Part shown: piece by piece, positions 23,480 to 30,676 of the stretch
Numbering within the stretch: position 1 is the first letter of the stretch
Layout: each line of letters starts with the position of its first letter
Assembly: GCA_902801365.1 (NCBI GenBank)
Contig: CADCHY010000021.1
Coordinates: forward strand, 27,395-60,597
DNA: 33,203 bases
DNA from: an uncultured Succiniclasticum sp.
GTDB taxonomy: Bacteria > Bacillota > Negativicutes > Acidaminococcales > Acidaminococcaceae
Direction: 5' to 3'
The notes under the pieces: generated by a model
Told to the model about the DNA's origin: nothing
The model's database searches: none
The model's input: only the letters and a program-made list of their open reading frames with translations
Translations under genes and position numbers: made by a program

Positions 23480-23505
23480 TAAGTGTAAATAACGGTAAGG
23501 GAATC

Positions 23506-24759
23506 ATGATGGGAAGAAAGAACGTTTCAAAAAGAATGCGGGGGCTCCTGGCAGCAAGCCTGTGGGCTTTCGCTCTGACAGTATGCCCGCTCTGTGGTGA
23601 AGCAGCGCTGCCGACGCATCCGCTGCCTTCTTCGCCTGCCGCATCGGGAACCGGTTCCGCAGGGAAGGACGAAAGCGGCATCCGGATACGGGTGGACCGG
23701 AGGGAAAAGGCGGAAGGCAGTGTGTCAGCCCCCAAAGAAAACGCGGCAGACAGGATATGGTCCAAAGCGAAAGGAGACCATGTTTCTGTAAAAAGTGCCC
23801 CGGAAAACCGTCCCCGGCAGAATGAAACACCAGAAGTGACGGTTCGTAACAGAGAAATACCGTCCGGCAGAACTGCAGAACCGGTAATCCCGCCGGTCAT
23901 TGGGTCAGGTTACACGGAAGCGGAAATCCGGGAACAGATACAGCGGAAATATACACAGCCCAGGCCGGAGTTCCGGCTTGTGTCCGGCGCGTTTGTTGGG
24001 TCCGGATACCGGCCCGGCACGCTGGATGTTAAAATTCCGACATTGTTTTTCCCACCGGATGTGATGCAGGATGTGTCGGAAACCTTTTTGGAGAATCCGG
24101 ATGGAACGTTTGGCACACGGCCCCGGGAAGACAGGGCCGGCGGTCTTTCGTCCTACGGAGCCGAAGCGCGGCAGCAACTTCTGAAACAGACCGGGGAAGC
24201 AACCGGGGAGCGTGCTCCGGCGTCTGCCCAATTACCTCCGGGTCCTGCGGCAGCAAGAACAAAATATAAAACCATTACGGTGCAGGTTCCCGTACCTGCA
24301 CCGTCCCCGTTCCGCCCACTGGCAAAAGGGGATTTTTACTGGTACAGCAATCATAAAGGACATTATGTGACAGCCTTACCCGGCTCGTTGCCCCAGAATC
24401 CCCTGCTGCAGGTACCGGCAACCGGGCCCATGCTGATCCGCGATGCCGGGCAGCATGAATTTATGGCAGTTAGCGTGGACGACCCGGCGGACACCTATTA
24501 TTATAAAAACCAGGACACGTTCCCGGGTTACGGCAAAGCGGTGCCGGTGTTTACGGAAACCCGGAAAACTGCCCAGGGCGATGATGTCAGCATAAAATAT
24601 ATCCGCCGTTATGTGGACGGACAGCAGTGCCTCATTGTGGACAGCGCCGCAAAACGGGCCGGAAAGACATACCGCGTCGCTGTCGTTTTCCCCGAAAGCA
24701 AACAGTATGAATACTTGCCGAAAGCGCTGTATATAATCGAAAACCTGAAGGGAATATGA
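23506..24759 (+). CDS. Exported Pro-rich protein, unknown function
   Basis: A 417-residue protein with a long signal peptide (hydrophobic residues about 13-33; CPLCGEA gives a possible lipobox-like Cys but not a canonical one). Residues 35-130 are disordered and rich in Pro, Ser, Glu and Arg, followed by a Tyr-rich segment (GSGYTEAEIREQIQRKY), a PPGPAAA linker, then a compact C-terminal domain from about 270 on (FYWYSNHKGHYVTALPG, YYYKNQDTFPGYGKAVPV). I recognise no family. It follows mnmA by 26 nt, so it may ride on the same transcript. ATG 23509 is an alternative start. Confidence 0.72.
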   Translation: MMGRKNVSKRMRGLLAASLWAFALTVCPLCGEAALPTHPLPSSPAASGTGSAGKDESGIRIRVDRREKAEGSVSAPKENAADRIWSKAKGDHVSVKSAPENRPRQNETPEVTVRNREIPSGRTAEPVIPPVIGSGYTEAEIREQIQRKYTQPRPEFRLVSGAFVGSGYRPGTLDVKIPTLFFPPDVMQDVSETFLENPDGTFGTRPREDRAGGLSSYGAEARQQLLKQTGEATGERAPASAQLPPGPAAARTKYKTITVQVPVPAPSPFRPLAKGDFYWYSNHKGHYVTALPGSLPQNPLLQVPATGPMLIRDAGQHEFMAVSVDDPADTYYYKNQDTFPGYGKAVPVFTETRKTAQGDDVSIKYIRRYVDGQQCLIVDSAAKRAGKTYRVAVVFPESKQYEYLPKALYIIENLKGI

Positions 24760-24799
24760 ACGGTATCTGTCATATAACAGATAAGGAGAGCGAGAACGC

Positions 24800-25297
24800 A
24801 TGGAACATGCTGAAGTCGTGCGCAGGATAGTTTTGTTTGACAAAGGGGATGCCCGCCGCATCCAGCATTTCTTAAAAGTCTATATGTTTGCCGCCCTCAT
24901 CGGCAAAATGGAAGGGCTGCCCCCGGAACAGCAGGAAATTCTGGAAATTGCCGCAATCCTCCATGATATAGGCATCATTCCGGCTGAAAAGAAGTACGGG
25001 TTCAACAACGGCAAGCTGCAGGAACAGGAAGGCCCGGCTTACGCCCGGGCATTGCTGCAGGAAGCGGGAGGGTATCCGCCGGAACTGATCGACAGGGTCT
25101 GTTTCCTGATCGCTCACCACCACACATATGAGGGGGTGGACGGACCGGACTGGCAGATCCTGCTGGAAGCGGATTTCCTTGTGAATTCGTTCGAAAAGAA
25201 TATGCCGGAAGAAGTCATTAAAAAAATGCGCTCCCATGTTTTTAAAACAGGGAGCGGTATTGCCATGCTGAACAATCAGTATGGGTATGATATTTGA
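24800..25297 (+). CDS. Small HD-domain hydrolase
   Basis: A 165-residue protein with the HD pattern: H23 (RIQHFLKVY), H55-D56 (AAILHDIGI), AHHHTYEG near 105, and EADFLVN with the last metal aspartate. It is cytoplasmic, without other domains, like the small HD phosphohydrolases found widely in Clostridia and Negativicutes. AAGGAG lies 11 nt before ATG 24800. It is the last gene of the plus-strand run from the Rrf2 gene and converges on the nicotinamidase gene; only 19 nt separate the two stops and no terminator is obvious. It is not close in sequence to the HD protein at 21620. Confidence 0.85.
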   Translation: MEHAEVVRRIVLFDKGDARRIQHFLKVYMFAALIGKMEGLPPEQQEILEIAAILHDIGIIPAEKKYGFNNGKLQEQEGPAYARALLQEAGGYPPELIDRVCFLIAHHHTYEGVDGPDWQILLEADFLVNSFEKNMPEEVIKKMRSHVFKTGSGIAMLNNQYGYDI

Positions 25298-25316
25298 TTA
25301 TTGTAACCGGGCTGGA

Positions 25317-25970
25317 TTATCTCATTTTTTTCAAAGCTGCCGCATTCTTAACCAGAATGACACCGGCGGCTTTCATTTTTTCTAGGGCGGCTTGCGTTGT
25401 ATCGGGCGCGATGCCGCGGCAGGCTGCTTCATTTAAAATGACGGTAAAGCCGGCGTCCTTCAGCTGCAGAACAGTATTCAGCACACAGTAGTCCGTGGCC
25501 AGGCCGCCGCAGATCACGGTGGTGATGCCGTGCTGGCGTAAGAATTCAATGGCCCCGGTGCTGCGTTTGTTTGCCAGATCGTGATAGCAGGCGCCGTAAG
25601 GATGTTTGTCCGGTTCGATGCCTTTCAGGCTTTGGAAAGCGTAAGCGTCCGGGTCCAGGCCATCGATGAAATCAAAGCCGGGCGTGCCGACGATGGCGTG
25701 TTTTGTCCAGTACAGGTCCAGGTCCGGATAGCCTTCCAACGGGGTCAGGCACGGATGTTCCTCTGTGGCGATCCATTTCGCGTAAGGGGAATGGGCGTCA
25801 CGGGAAGCAATCCGCAGGCACGCAAGCTTTGCCTGCGCGTTCAGTTCCGGCACGATTTTGTCTCCTTCCGCCACCGGCAGTTCGTCAGGACAGACCGGGG
25901 TGAAGGTTTTCTGGGCGTCAATATCAAAAGCAGCGATAAAGTTTTTTGCGGGCAAACGATAATTGAACAT
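25317..25970 (-). CDS. pncA: Nicotinamidase (isochorismatase fold)
   Basis: The 217-residue protein shows the nicotinamidase pattern: DIDAQKTF with catalytic Asp18, the metal-site stretch SRDAHSPYAKW (Asp58, His60), YWTKHAIVGTPGFDF with Lys90, and CGGLATDYCVL with nucleophile Cys162. The enzyme converts nicotinamide to nicotinate for NAD salvage. ATG 25970 lies 7 nt after AGGAGG, so the longer in-frame extension upstream is discarded. Its promoter (26127-26155) contains a 7-bp-arm palindrome, and its leader of about 150 nt contains the hairpin at 26017-26050. Related cysteine hydrolases share the fold, so specificity is inferred from motif spacing. Confidence 0.85.
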   Translation of the reverse strand: MFNYRLPAKNFIAAFDIDAQKTFTPVCPDELPVAEGDKIVPELNAQAKLACLRIASRDAHSPYAKWIATEEHPCLTPLEGYPDLDLYWTKHAIVGTPGFDFIDGLDPDAYAFQSLKGIEPDKHPYGACYHDLANKRSTGAIEFLRQHGITTVICGGLATDYCVLNTVLQLKDAGFTVILNEAACRGIAPDTTQAALEKMKAAGVILVKNAAALKKMR

Positions 25971-26016
25971 GTTGTTACCTCCTGTTCCAAACATCCTCTT
26001 TACAAACTTACCTGTT

Positions 26017-26052
26017 AAGGAAGCGTAACCCCAGAAACCGGCGCTTCCTTTT
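26017..26052. repeat. AAGGAAGCG hairpin, copy 1
   Basis: AAGGAAGCG (26017-26025) pairs with CGCTTCCTT (26042-26050) around a 16-nt loop. The same stem recurs at 26639-26673 on the other side of the LysM gene. Being between divergent genes it is unlikely to be a terminator for either; it would lie in the pncA leader. Confidence 0.6.
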
Positions 26053-26126
26053 ACAATGCGGAAAGCAGATGTTTCCCGGCGCTTTCTGTTAACTATCCGG
26101 CGCTTCTGTCAAAAAGGGTTAAAAGC

Positions 26127-26155
26127 ATTATACATAATGCAGCAGATTATGTAAA
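26127..26155 (-). promoter_or_regulatory. pncA promoter with embedded palindrome
   Basis: The minus strand has TTTACA (26155-26150), 17 nt, TATAAT (26132-26127). ACATAAT-N7-ATTATGT (26132-26152) fills the spacer, suggesting repressor control of nicotinamidase. Confidence 0.5.
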
Positions 26156-26210
26156 GATTCCGTTGGCCGTTTTTATTGCGAACAGATAAATAATTTTCAT
26201 TTAATTTTCG

Positions 26211-26261
26211 CGAACTGTTCGAAATAAATCTCTTGACAAACGAACTGTTTGGCTGTATTAT
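26211..26261 (+). promoter_or_regulatory. LysM gene promoter with two CGAACTGTT(C/T)G operators
   Basis: TTGACA (26233-26238), 17 nt, TATTAT (26256-26261). CGAACTGTTCG (26211-26221) lies upstream of the -35 and CGAACTGTTTG (26241-26251) lies in the spacer, 30 bp apart start to start. A further CGAACAG half-site is at 26179-26185. The motif recalls LexA boxes (CGAAC-N4-GTTCG in Bacillus) but has one central base. Confidence 0.6.
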
Positions 26262-26299
26262 AATTATAACAAACAAACGTTTCAAAAGAGGTGAACAAA

Positions 26300-26629
26300 A
26301 TGAAAAGATTTTTAATTGCTTTCTTATTAGGCGCTTTAATGAGCGGCGGTTTTACATACATGACAGTTTCTGCTTCCCCGGAAATCTATGAGAAACAGGT
26401 TATTACCGTCCATACGGGTGACACCTTGTGGGATATTGCGGCTGACTGGAGCGGCAGGGATGAAGATATCCGTGAAGTGATCCTGCGGATCCAGAAAGAG
26501 AACAAACTGTCAGGCAGCGACCTGGCGGTGGGACAACGGCTGGTGATCCCGGTTCGCAAAACCGTAGCAGATGTGGTTGCCGAACAGAACGAACGGAACG
26601 CCGGCAAAGCGCAGCTGGCGGCAAGGTAA
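26300..26629 (+). CDS. YneA-like membrane-anchored LysM protein
   Basis: A 109-residue protein with an N-terminal hydrophobic anchor (residues 3-25) and a single LysM domain (residues 33-85: VHTGDTLWDIAADWSGRDEDI, then LAVGQRLVIPV). Size and architecture match YneA, the Bacillus SOS-induced division suppressor of about 105 residues. ATG 26300 lies 7 nt after GAGGTG. The promoter carries two palindromic sites of LexA-box flavour, which supports damage-inducible expression; identity with YneA remains inference because LysM anchors are common. Typical yneA lies divergent from lexA, but here the divergent gene is nicotinamidase. Confidence 0.78.
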   Translation: MKRFLIAFLLGALMSGGFTYMTVSASPEIYEKQVITVHTGDTLWDIAADWSGRDEDIREVILRIQKENKLSGSDLAVGQRLVIPVRKTVADVVAEQNERNAGKAQLAAR

Positions 26630-26638
26630 AATAGAAGT

Positions 26639-26673
26639 AAGGAAGCGCAAACTCTTTCAAGCGGCGCTTCCTT
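26639..26673. repeat. AAGGAAGCG hairpin, copy 2
   Basis: AAGGAAGCGC pairs with GCGCTTCCTT around a 15-nt loop, immediately after the LysM stop. It may end LysM transcription, though the T-tract is short. Stem identical to 26017-26050. Confidence 0.6.
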
Positions 26674-26732
26674 AATGTATTCTCAGGTTTTCTTCCCTTG
26701 ACTTTACCTCTCTTAACTGTAATTTCAATTCT

Positions 26733-27710
26733 TCAATTCCAATTCTTCAGTTTCAGATTTTCCCAATAATTTCCCGGAATGACAAGGTCATGTCCGGGAA
26801 TTTTTTTCCGGTCAAACAGGGGCAGGATATCGGTCGCTTTCAGCGGTTCCGGTTTGCTGATCTGCCCCAGCAGCCAGGCGATATAACCGAGCAACAGTTC
26901 CGGTCTGCCAAGTTCCTGACGGAGAAAGCCCATGTCCGCCGCTTTGTCCCGTTTGGCAAGACGGGCGCCTTCCCGGGTGATCAGCATGGGCAGGTGCAGA
27001 TATTCCGGCACATCGAACCCCAGTGTTTGGAAAAGGTAGATTTGCGGCGCGGAAGAACTCAGCAGGTCGCAGCCCCGCACCACCTGATTGACGCCCATCA
27101 GTCCGTCGTCTATGGTCACGGCCAGCTGGTAGGCGAACACGCCGTCGCTGCGGCGGATGATGATGTCGCCCCAGTCACGGGCCAGGTTAAAAGACTGTAT
27201 ACCGTAACAGCCGTCGCAGAACGTAATATCTGTATCCGGCAGGATCAGCCGGGCGGCAGGCCTGCGCTGTTTTGCTTTTTCACGGACCTCCGCGTCTGTC
27301 AGCCGGCGGCAGGTGCCGGCGTAGACCACGCGCCCGTCCGATGCGTGGGGCGCGTCCGCCACATGCAGCTGTGCGCGGCTGCAGAAGCAGGGATAGACGA
27401 GGTTTTTACCGGTCAGCTGTTCATAGTATTTTTCGTATATGGCGGTACGTTCGCTCTGATACGGCACATCCGGATTGTCCCAGGTGATACCCAGCCACTC
27501 CAGGTCAGACAGAATCTGGTCTGCGTTGGCGCGGGGGCAGCGGACCGGATCCAGATCTTCCATGCGCAGCAGGAAGTCCCCGCCGGCACTTTTGGCACAG
27601 AGCCAGGCGGCCAGCGCGGTATAAACATTTCCCAGGTGCATGCGCCCGCTGGGAGAAGGGGCGAAGCGCCCTACGGTTTTTCGGGAAAAAACAGATTCTT
27701 CGTTTGGCAT
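26733..27710 (-). CDS. gluQ: Glutamyl-queuosine tRNA(Asp) synthetase
   Basis: The 325-residue protein is a truncated GluRS: catalytic-domain HIGH-like APSPSGRMHLGN (17-28), the RMEDLDPVR segment, CFCSRAQL with downstream YAGTCR (zinc ligands), FAYQLAVTIDDG, and the KMSKS-equivalent LAKRDK. It lacks the anticodon-binding domain of full-length GluRS, which defines the YadB/GluQ-RS family that attaches glutamate to queuosine at Q34 of tRNA Asp. ATG 27710 has a weak GGAA ribosome binding site. It stands alone on the minus strand. With mnmA, this makes two anticodon-modification genes in the window. Confidence 0.9.
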   Translation of the reverse strand: MPNEESVFSRKTVGRFAPSPSGRMHLGNVYTALAAWLCAKSAGGDFLLRMEDLDPVRCPRANADQILSDLEWLGITWDNPDVPYQSERTAIYEKYYEQLTGKNLVYPCFCSRAQLHVADAPHASDGRVVYAGTCRRLTDAEVREKAKQRRPAARLILPDTDITFCDGCYGIQSFNLARDWGDIIIRRSDGVFAYQLAVTIDDGLMGVNQVVRGCDLLSSSAPQIYLFQTLGFDVPEYLHLPMLITREGARLAKRDKAADMGFLRQELGRPELLLGYIAWLLGQISKPEPLKATDILPLFDRKKIPGHDLVIPGNYWENLKLKNWN

Positions 27711-27877
27711 AACAGATTCCTTTAATGCTTCCTTTAATTGTTCATAAAGATTTCAATTTTTATTATAGCATAAAGGATATAATATAAAATACAGGAAATG
27801 AAGGACAATATTTTTCTTTCAAACAATTGTGATGCTTATAATCAGTATAATCTGTATGGATTTGGAGAGGTTACGTT

Positions 27878-29239
27878 ATGGCTGAAGATGAAGAAAAACA
27901 GACGGCACATGATGAGGCAGCGGAAAAGGTAACGGAAAAAGCTGCGGAAGATTCTGCTGCGGCAGAGAATACGGAAAAAACTGCGACTGCAGGCGAAGCC
28001 GGCAAAGCTGAAGAAGCCGGTGCCGCGGAGGAAGCCGCAAAAGAGGAAACCGTTGCAGGCGATGCGGAAGAAAAAAAGGAAATCGAACCGTTGGAAGATA
28101 TTGATACCGAATGGGAAGCGGAAAAGCTGTGCCGCTGGGGCGCGGCCCGTGCCAGCGTGCTGGTGGTGGCTCCCGTTTTCGGCACTATGGCCCTGATCGC
28201 CAACGAGGTGTACATGATCACCCGCCTGGCCGACCTGCGGGGCATTAAAGTCTCCGAGGGGACGGCGCTGGGCCTTCTGGGTTCTTTGGGCGCGACCTTT
28301 ATCGGGCAGTCGGTGTTCACTCTGCTGCCGATCCCGGCCATCCAGATCCCGCTGGCGGTGTCCATCACCTACGGCGTGGGCAAGGCGGCCAACGCCTGGC
28401 TGAAAGCCGGCCGTCCGGAAGATGTGGCCAGCTTCCGGGAAGTGTTTGAAAAGGCCCGCAAAGAAGGCGCGGAAAACGCGGACACTTTCAGCAACATGGA
28501 CTGCAAGGACGAACCGCTGGGTGACGAAAGCAAAAAGTTTGACCTGAATGCCCTGAAAGAAAAAATGAAAAATGTCAAAGGGGAAGACGTGTTTGCCGGC
28601 GTCAAGACCACCGCGGACAAGGCCGAATCCACCATTTCCCAGAAAATCAAAGACTTTAATGACCGCCTCGTGAACCCGCTGAAGACCAAAAGCGACCGCT
28701 GGATATCCGCCCAGAACTGGCAGCAGCTGTCCCGGGGCGAACTGGTTATTCCATATGCCGAAATCAAGGCCTATATGATAAAAGCGCTGGCCGGCAGCGA
28801 TTTTGCCCTGCTGGACATCGGCTATCTGGCGCCGGACTACCTGCGGATGAATCTGCAGCACAATACCTACGGCACGCTGGAACTGAAACTTTCCATCCTG
28901 GACTTTTACGTGGACCAGAACGAAGCCGTTGCCCACATTAAAGTAGAAGGCTTTGACATTTTCAATAACGACTTTGCGGCACTGGTGGTGAATACGGTCG
29001 GTGACAAGCTGATCGTCGCGATCATCGACCTGATCTTTGATAAGGTGACCATTGAGAACAAAGACGTGGAAGTAACCTATGAAAACGGCGTGATCGGTCT
29101 GGACTTCACCAAAACCCTGCAGGAAAGCAAAATCGGCAAGACCCGCTTCCTGAAAAAATCCGTGCTGGACGTGCTGCACCTGACAAACCTCAGCGTGATG
29201 GAAGAAGGACTGAAAGTGAAAGCCAGCGTAAAGCTGTGA
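27878..29239 (+). CDS. DUF697-like membrane protein with acidic Ala/Glu-rich tail
   Basis: ATG 27878 follows GGAGAGG; 453 residues. Residues 1-80 are a low-complexity, acidic Ala/Glu/Lys/Thr stretch, certainly disordered. Residues about 90-180 resemble DUF697 (YcjF-type) with two hydrophobic segments: SVLVVAPVFGTMALIANEV, then ITRLADLRGIKVSEG and LGSLGATFIGQ. Residues about 270-453 form a beta-rich C-terminal domain (LDIGYLAPDYLRMNLQ, LSILDFYVDQNEAVAHIKVEG), possibly lipid- or ligand-binding. DUF697 proteins are inner-membrane proteins often tied to GTPases; no GTPase domain is present here. The gene has its own terminator and no obvious operon partner. Function unknown. Confidence 0.75.
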   Translation: MAEDEEKQTAHDEAAEKVTEKAAEDSAAAENTEKTATAGEAGKAEEAGAAEEAAKEETVAGDAEEKKEIEPLEDIDTEWEAEKLCRWGAARASVLVVAPVFGTMALIANEVYMITRLADLRGIKVSEGTALGLLGSLGATFIGQSVFTLLPIPAIQIPLAVSITYGVGKAANAWLKAGRPEDVASFREVFEKARKEGAENADTFSNMDCKDEPLGDESKKFDLNALKEKMKNVKGEDVFAGVKTTADKAESTISQKIKDFNDRLVNPLKTKSDRWISAQNWQQLSRGELVIPYAEIKAYMIKALAGSDFALLDIGYLAPDYLRMNLQHNTYGTLELKLSILDFYVDQNEAVAHIKVEGFDIFNNDFAALVVNTVGDKLIVAIIDLIFDKVTIENKDVEVTYENGVIGLDFTKTLQESKIGKTRFLKKSVLDVLHLTNLSVMEEGLKVKASVKL

Positions 29240-29328
29240 GCGGCATCTGTGCAGAAAGAAACGATGACAGAACCGGAGCGCATGAGCAGACACTGCCATG
29301 TAAGTTTAACTTAATAAGAAGATAAGCT

Positions 29329-29374
29329 GCTGAAGCCGTTCTGTCGAAGGTCCGGCTTCAGCATTTTCTTTTTG
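29329..29374 (+). terminator. Rho-independent terminator
   Basis: GCTGAAGCCG pairs with CGGCTTCAGC (10 bp), followed by ATTTTCTTTTT. It closes the DUF697-like gene. The 317-nt gap 29240-29556 otherwise holds the promoter at 29397. Confidence 0.85.
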
Positions 29375-29396
29375 GGCCGCCGGCAGCCGGACAGTT

Positions 29397-29425
29397 TTGC
29401 CAAAATCTTATATTTGGTGTAAAAT
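29397..29425 (+). promoter_or_regulatory. Promoter of yybS-gdpP-rplI
   Basis: TTGCCA (29397-29402), 17 nt, TAAAAT (29420-29425), overlapping a TATAAT at 29425-29430. The leader to GTG 29557 is about 125 nt; in it I see no clear L9 or other r-protein operator. Confidence 0.5.
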
Positions 29426-29556
29426 ATAATGGTACACTGCATAAGTGTTTGTATTTTTATTTGTGAAAGCAGCAACCGGATAACGGTTCCCTGACCTTGA
29501 TTCTGTTTACTGACAAGCCGGGAAAGGCATGCCTGTTTTTCCGGTAGGAGGAATGT

Positions 29557-30549
29557 GTGGCGTTAACGTATCGCAGAAGAACATCGGCGATGGTGGAAGG
29601 CGCGATCTGCGCGGCCATTGCAATCGTTTTTAATTTATTGTTTGCTTATGTTCCCTTTATGGGAATCATTTTAAACCTGATCATGCCCCTGCCCCTGGTG
29701 GTCTGCGGCATGCGGAACGGGATGCGCTGGAGCATCATGGCCGCCGTGGTATCCACGGTGCTGGTGGCCATGACAGTGAATCCGATCCATGCGTTGTTTT
29801 ATATCGGCGTGTACGGTGTCATGGGCATCGTGCTGGGCGAGTGCATGCACCGCCACCTGCCGGCGCAGAAGCTGTTGCTGTATGCGTCCATCGGGGCGCT
29901 GGCCAGCATCGGCATCAACATGCTGCTGGCCCTGTATGTAATGGGTATCCATCCTGTGGACATGATGTTCAAGTCGCTGGACGATGCCATCCCGCAGATT
30001 GCGGCATCATTTAACACGGGGAGCATGACGCCGGAGCAGTCCGCGGCCTTTACCGCCCAGATGACGGAAATGGTCTCCATGATCAAGATCATCCTGCCGG
30101 GAGCCATGCTGCTGATGGCGCCGATCCTGGTGATGATCAACTACTGGGTGGCCCGCAGGATCCTTGCCAGGACAGGGGAAACCTTCCCGGAATTTCCCCC
30201 GGTGGACGAGTGGTCCTTCCCGCCGGTGGTGGCGCTGGTCTATGTGGCGGCCCTCTTTGGCATCCAGTTTTTTGTCAACGACCGGGCCCATATCGGATAC
30301 ACCCTCTGCGCCAACGTGTGGGCTATCTGCAGCATGCTGCTGATGGTGCAGGGACTGGTGTTTATCTACTGGTATCTCAAAACCCATAACAAACCCCTCT
30401 GGTGGATGCGGGTGCTTATCCCCGTTTCCATGTTTATTTCCCTGGTTGGTCTGCTTGTGACCTATGTGGGCGCGTACGATATCCTGTTTGACGCCCGCAA
30501 GCTCCGGACGAAAAAATATGCGGCGGAACGGGACAGGAAAAAACAGTGA
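29557..30549 (+). CDS. yybS: YybS-family (DUF2232) membrane protein
   Basis: A 330-residue integral membrane protein with about eight hydrophobic segments. Its position directly before gdpP and rplI is the conserved Bacillota arrangement of yybS. The start is GTG 29557, 5 nt after GGAGG; no in-frame ATG is nearby. The N-terminal AMVEGAICAAIAIVFNLLF and VVCGMRNGMRWSIMAAVVSTVL segments fit DUF2232, a family weakly related to ECF-type membrane components. Function is unknown in any organism I can name with certainty. The last 20 residues are basic and cytoplasmic. Confidence 0.88.
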   Translation: MALTYRRRTSAMVEGAICAAIAIVFNLLFAYVPFMGIILNLIMPLPLVVCGMRNGMRWSIMAAVVSTVLVAMTVNPIHALFYIGVYGVMGIVLGECMHRHLPAQKLLLYASIGALASIGINMLLALYVMGIHPVDMMFKSLDDAIPQIAASFNTGSMTPEQSAAFTAQMTEMVSMIKIILPGAMLLMAPILVMINYWVARRILARTGETFPEFPPVDEWSFPPVVALVYVAALFGIQFFVNDRAHIGYTLCANVWAICSMLLMVQGLVFIYWYLKTHNKPLWWMRVLIPVSMFISLVGLLVTYVGAYDILFDARKLRTKKYAAERDRKKQ

Positions 30550-30592
30550 GGAACACGGACCGGTGTCTGCGCGCAGATATGTCAACTAATGC

Positions 30593-30650
30593 GCCGGCTG
30601 TCCGTAATGATGCCGGCTGTTCCGTAAGGATGTCAGTTGTTCGAAGAATG
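30593..30650 (+). repeat. Imperfect 20-bp triple repeat before gdpP
   Basis: GCCGGCTGTCCGTAATGAT (30593-30611), GCCGGCTGTTCCGTAAGGAT (30612-30631) and a degenerate GTCAGTTGTTCGAAGAAT follow in tandem in the 127-nt yybS-gdpP gap. Function unknown. Confidence 0.5.
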
Positions 30651-30676
30651 TAAGCAAGTAATTTGAGGTGATAGGA

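Noticed and set aside
27842..29299. 485-codon minus-strand frame, Phe/His-rich
   Set aside because: Shadow of the DUF697-like gene; it spans that gene's promoter and terminator sides and has no plausible start signal.
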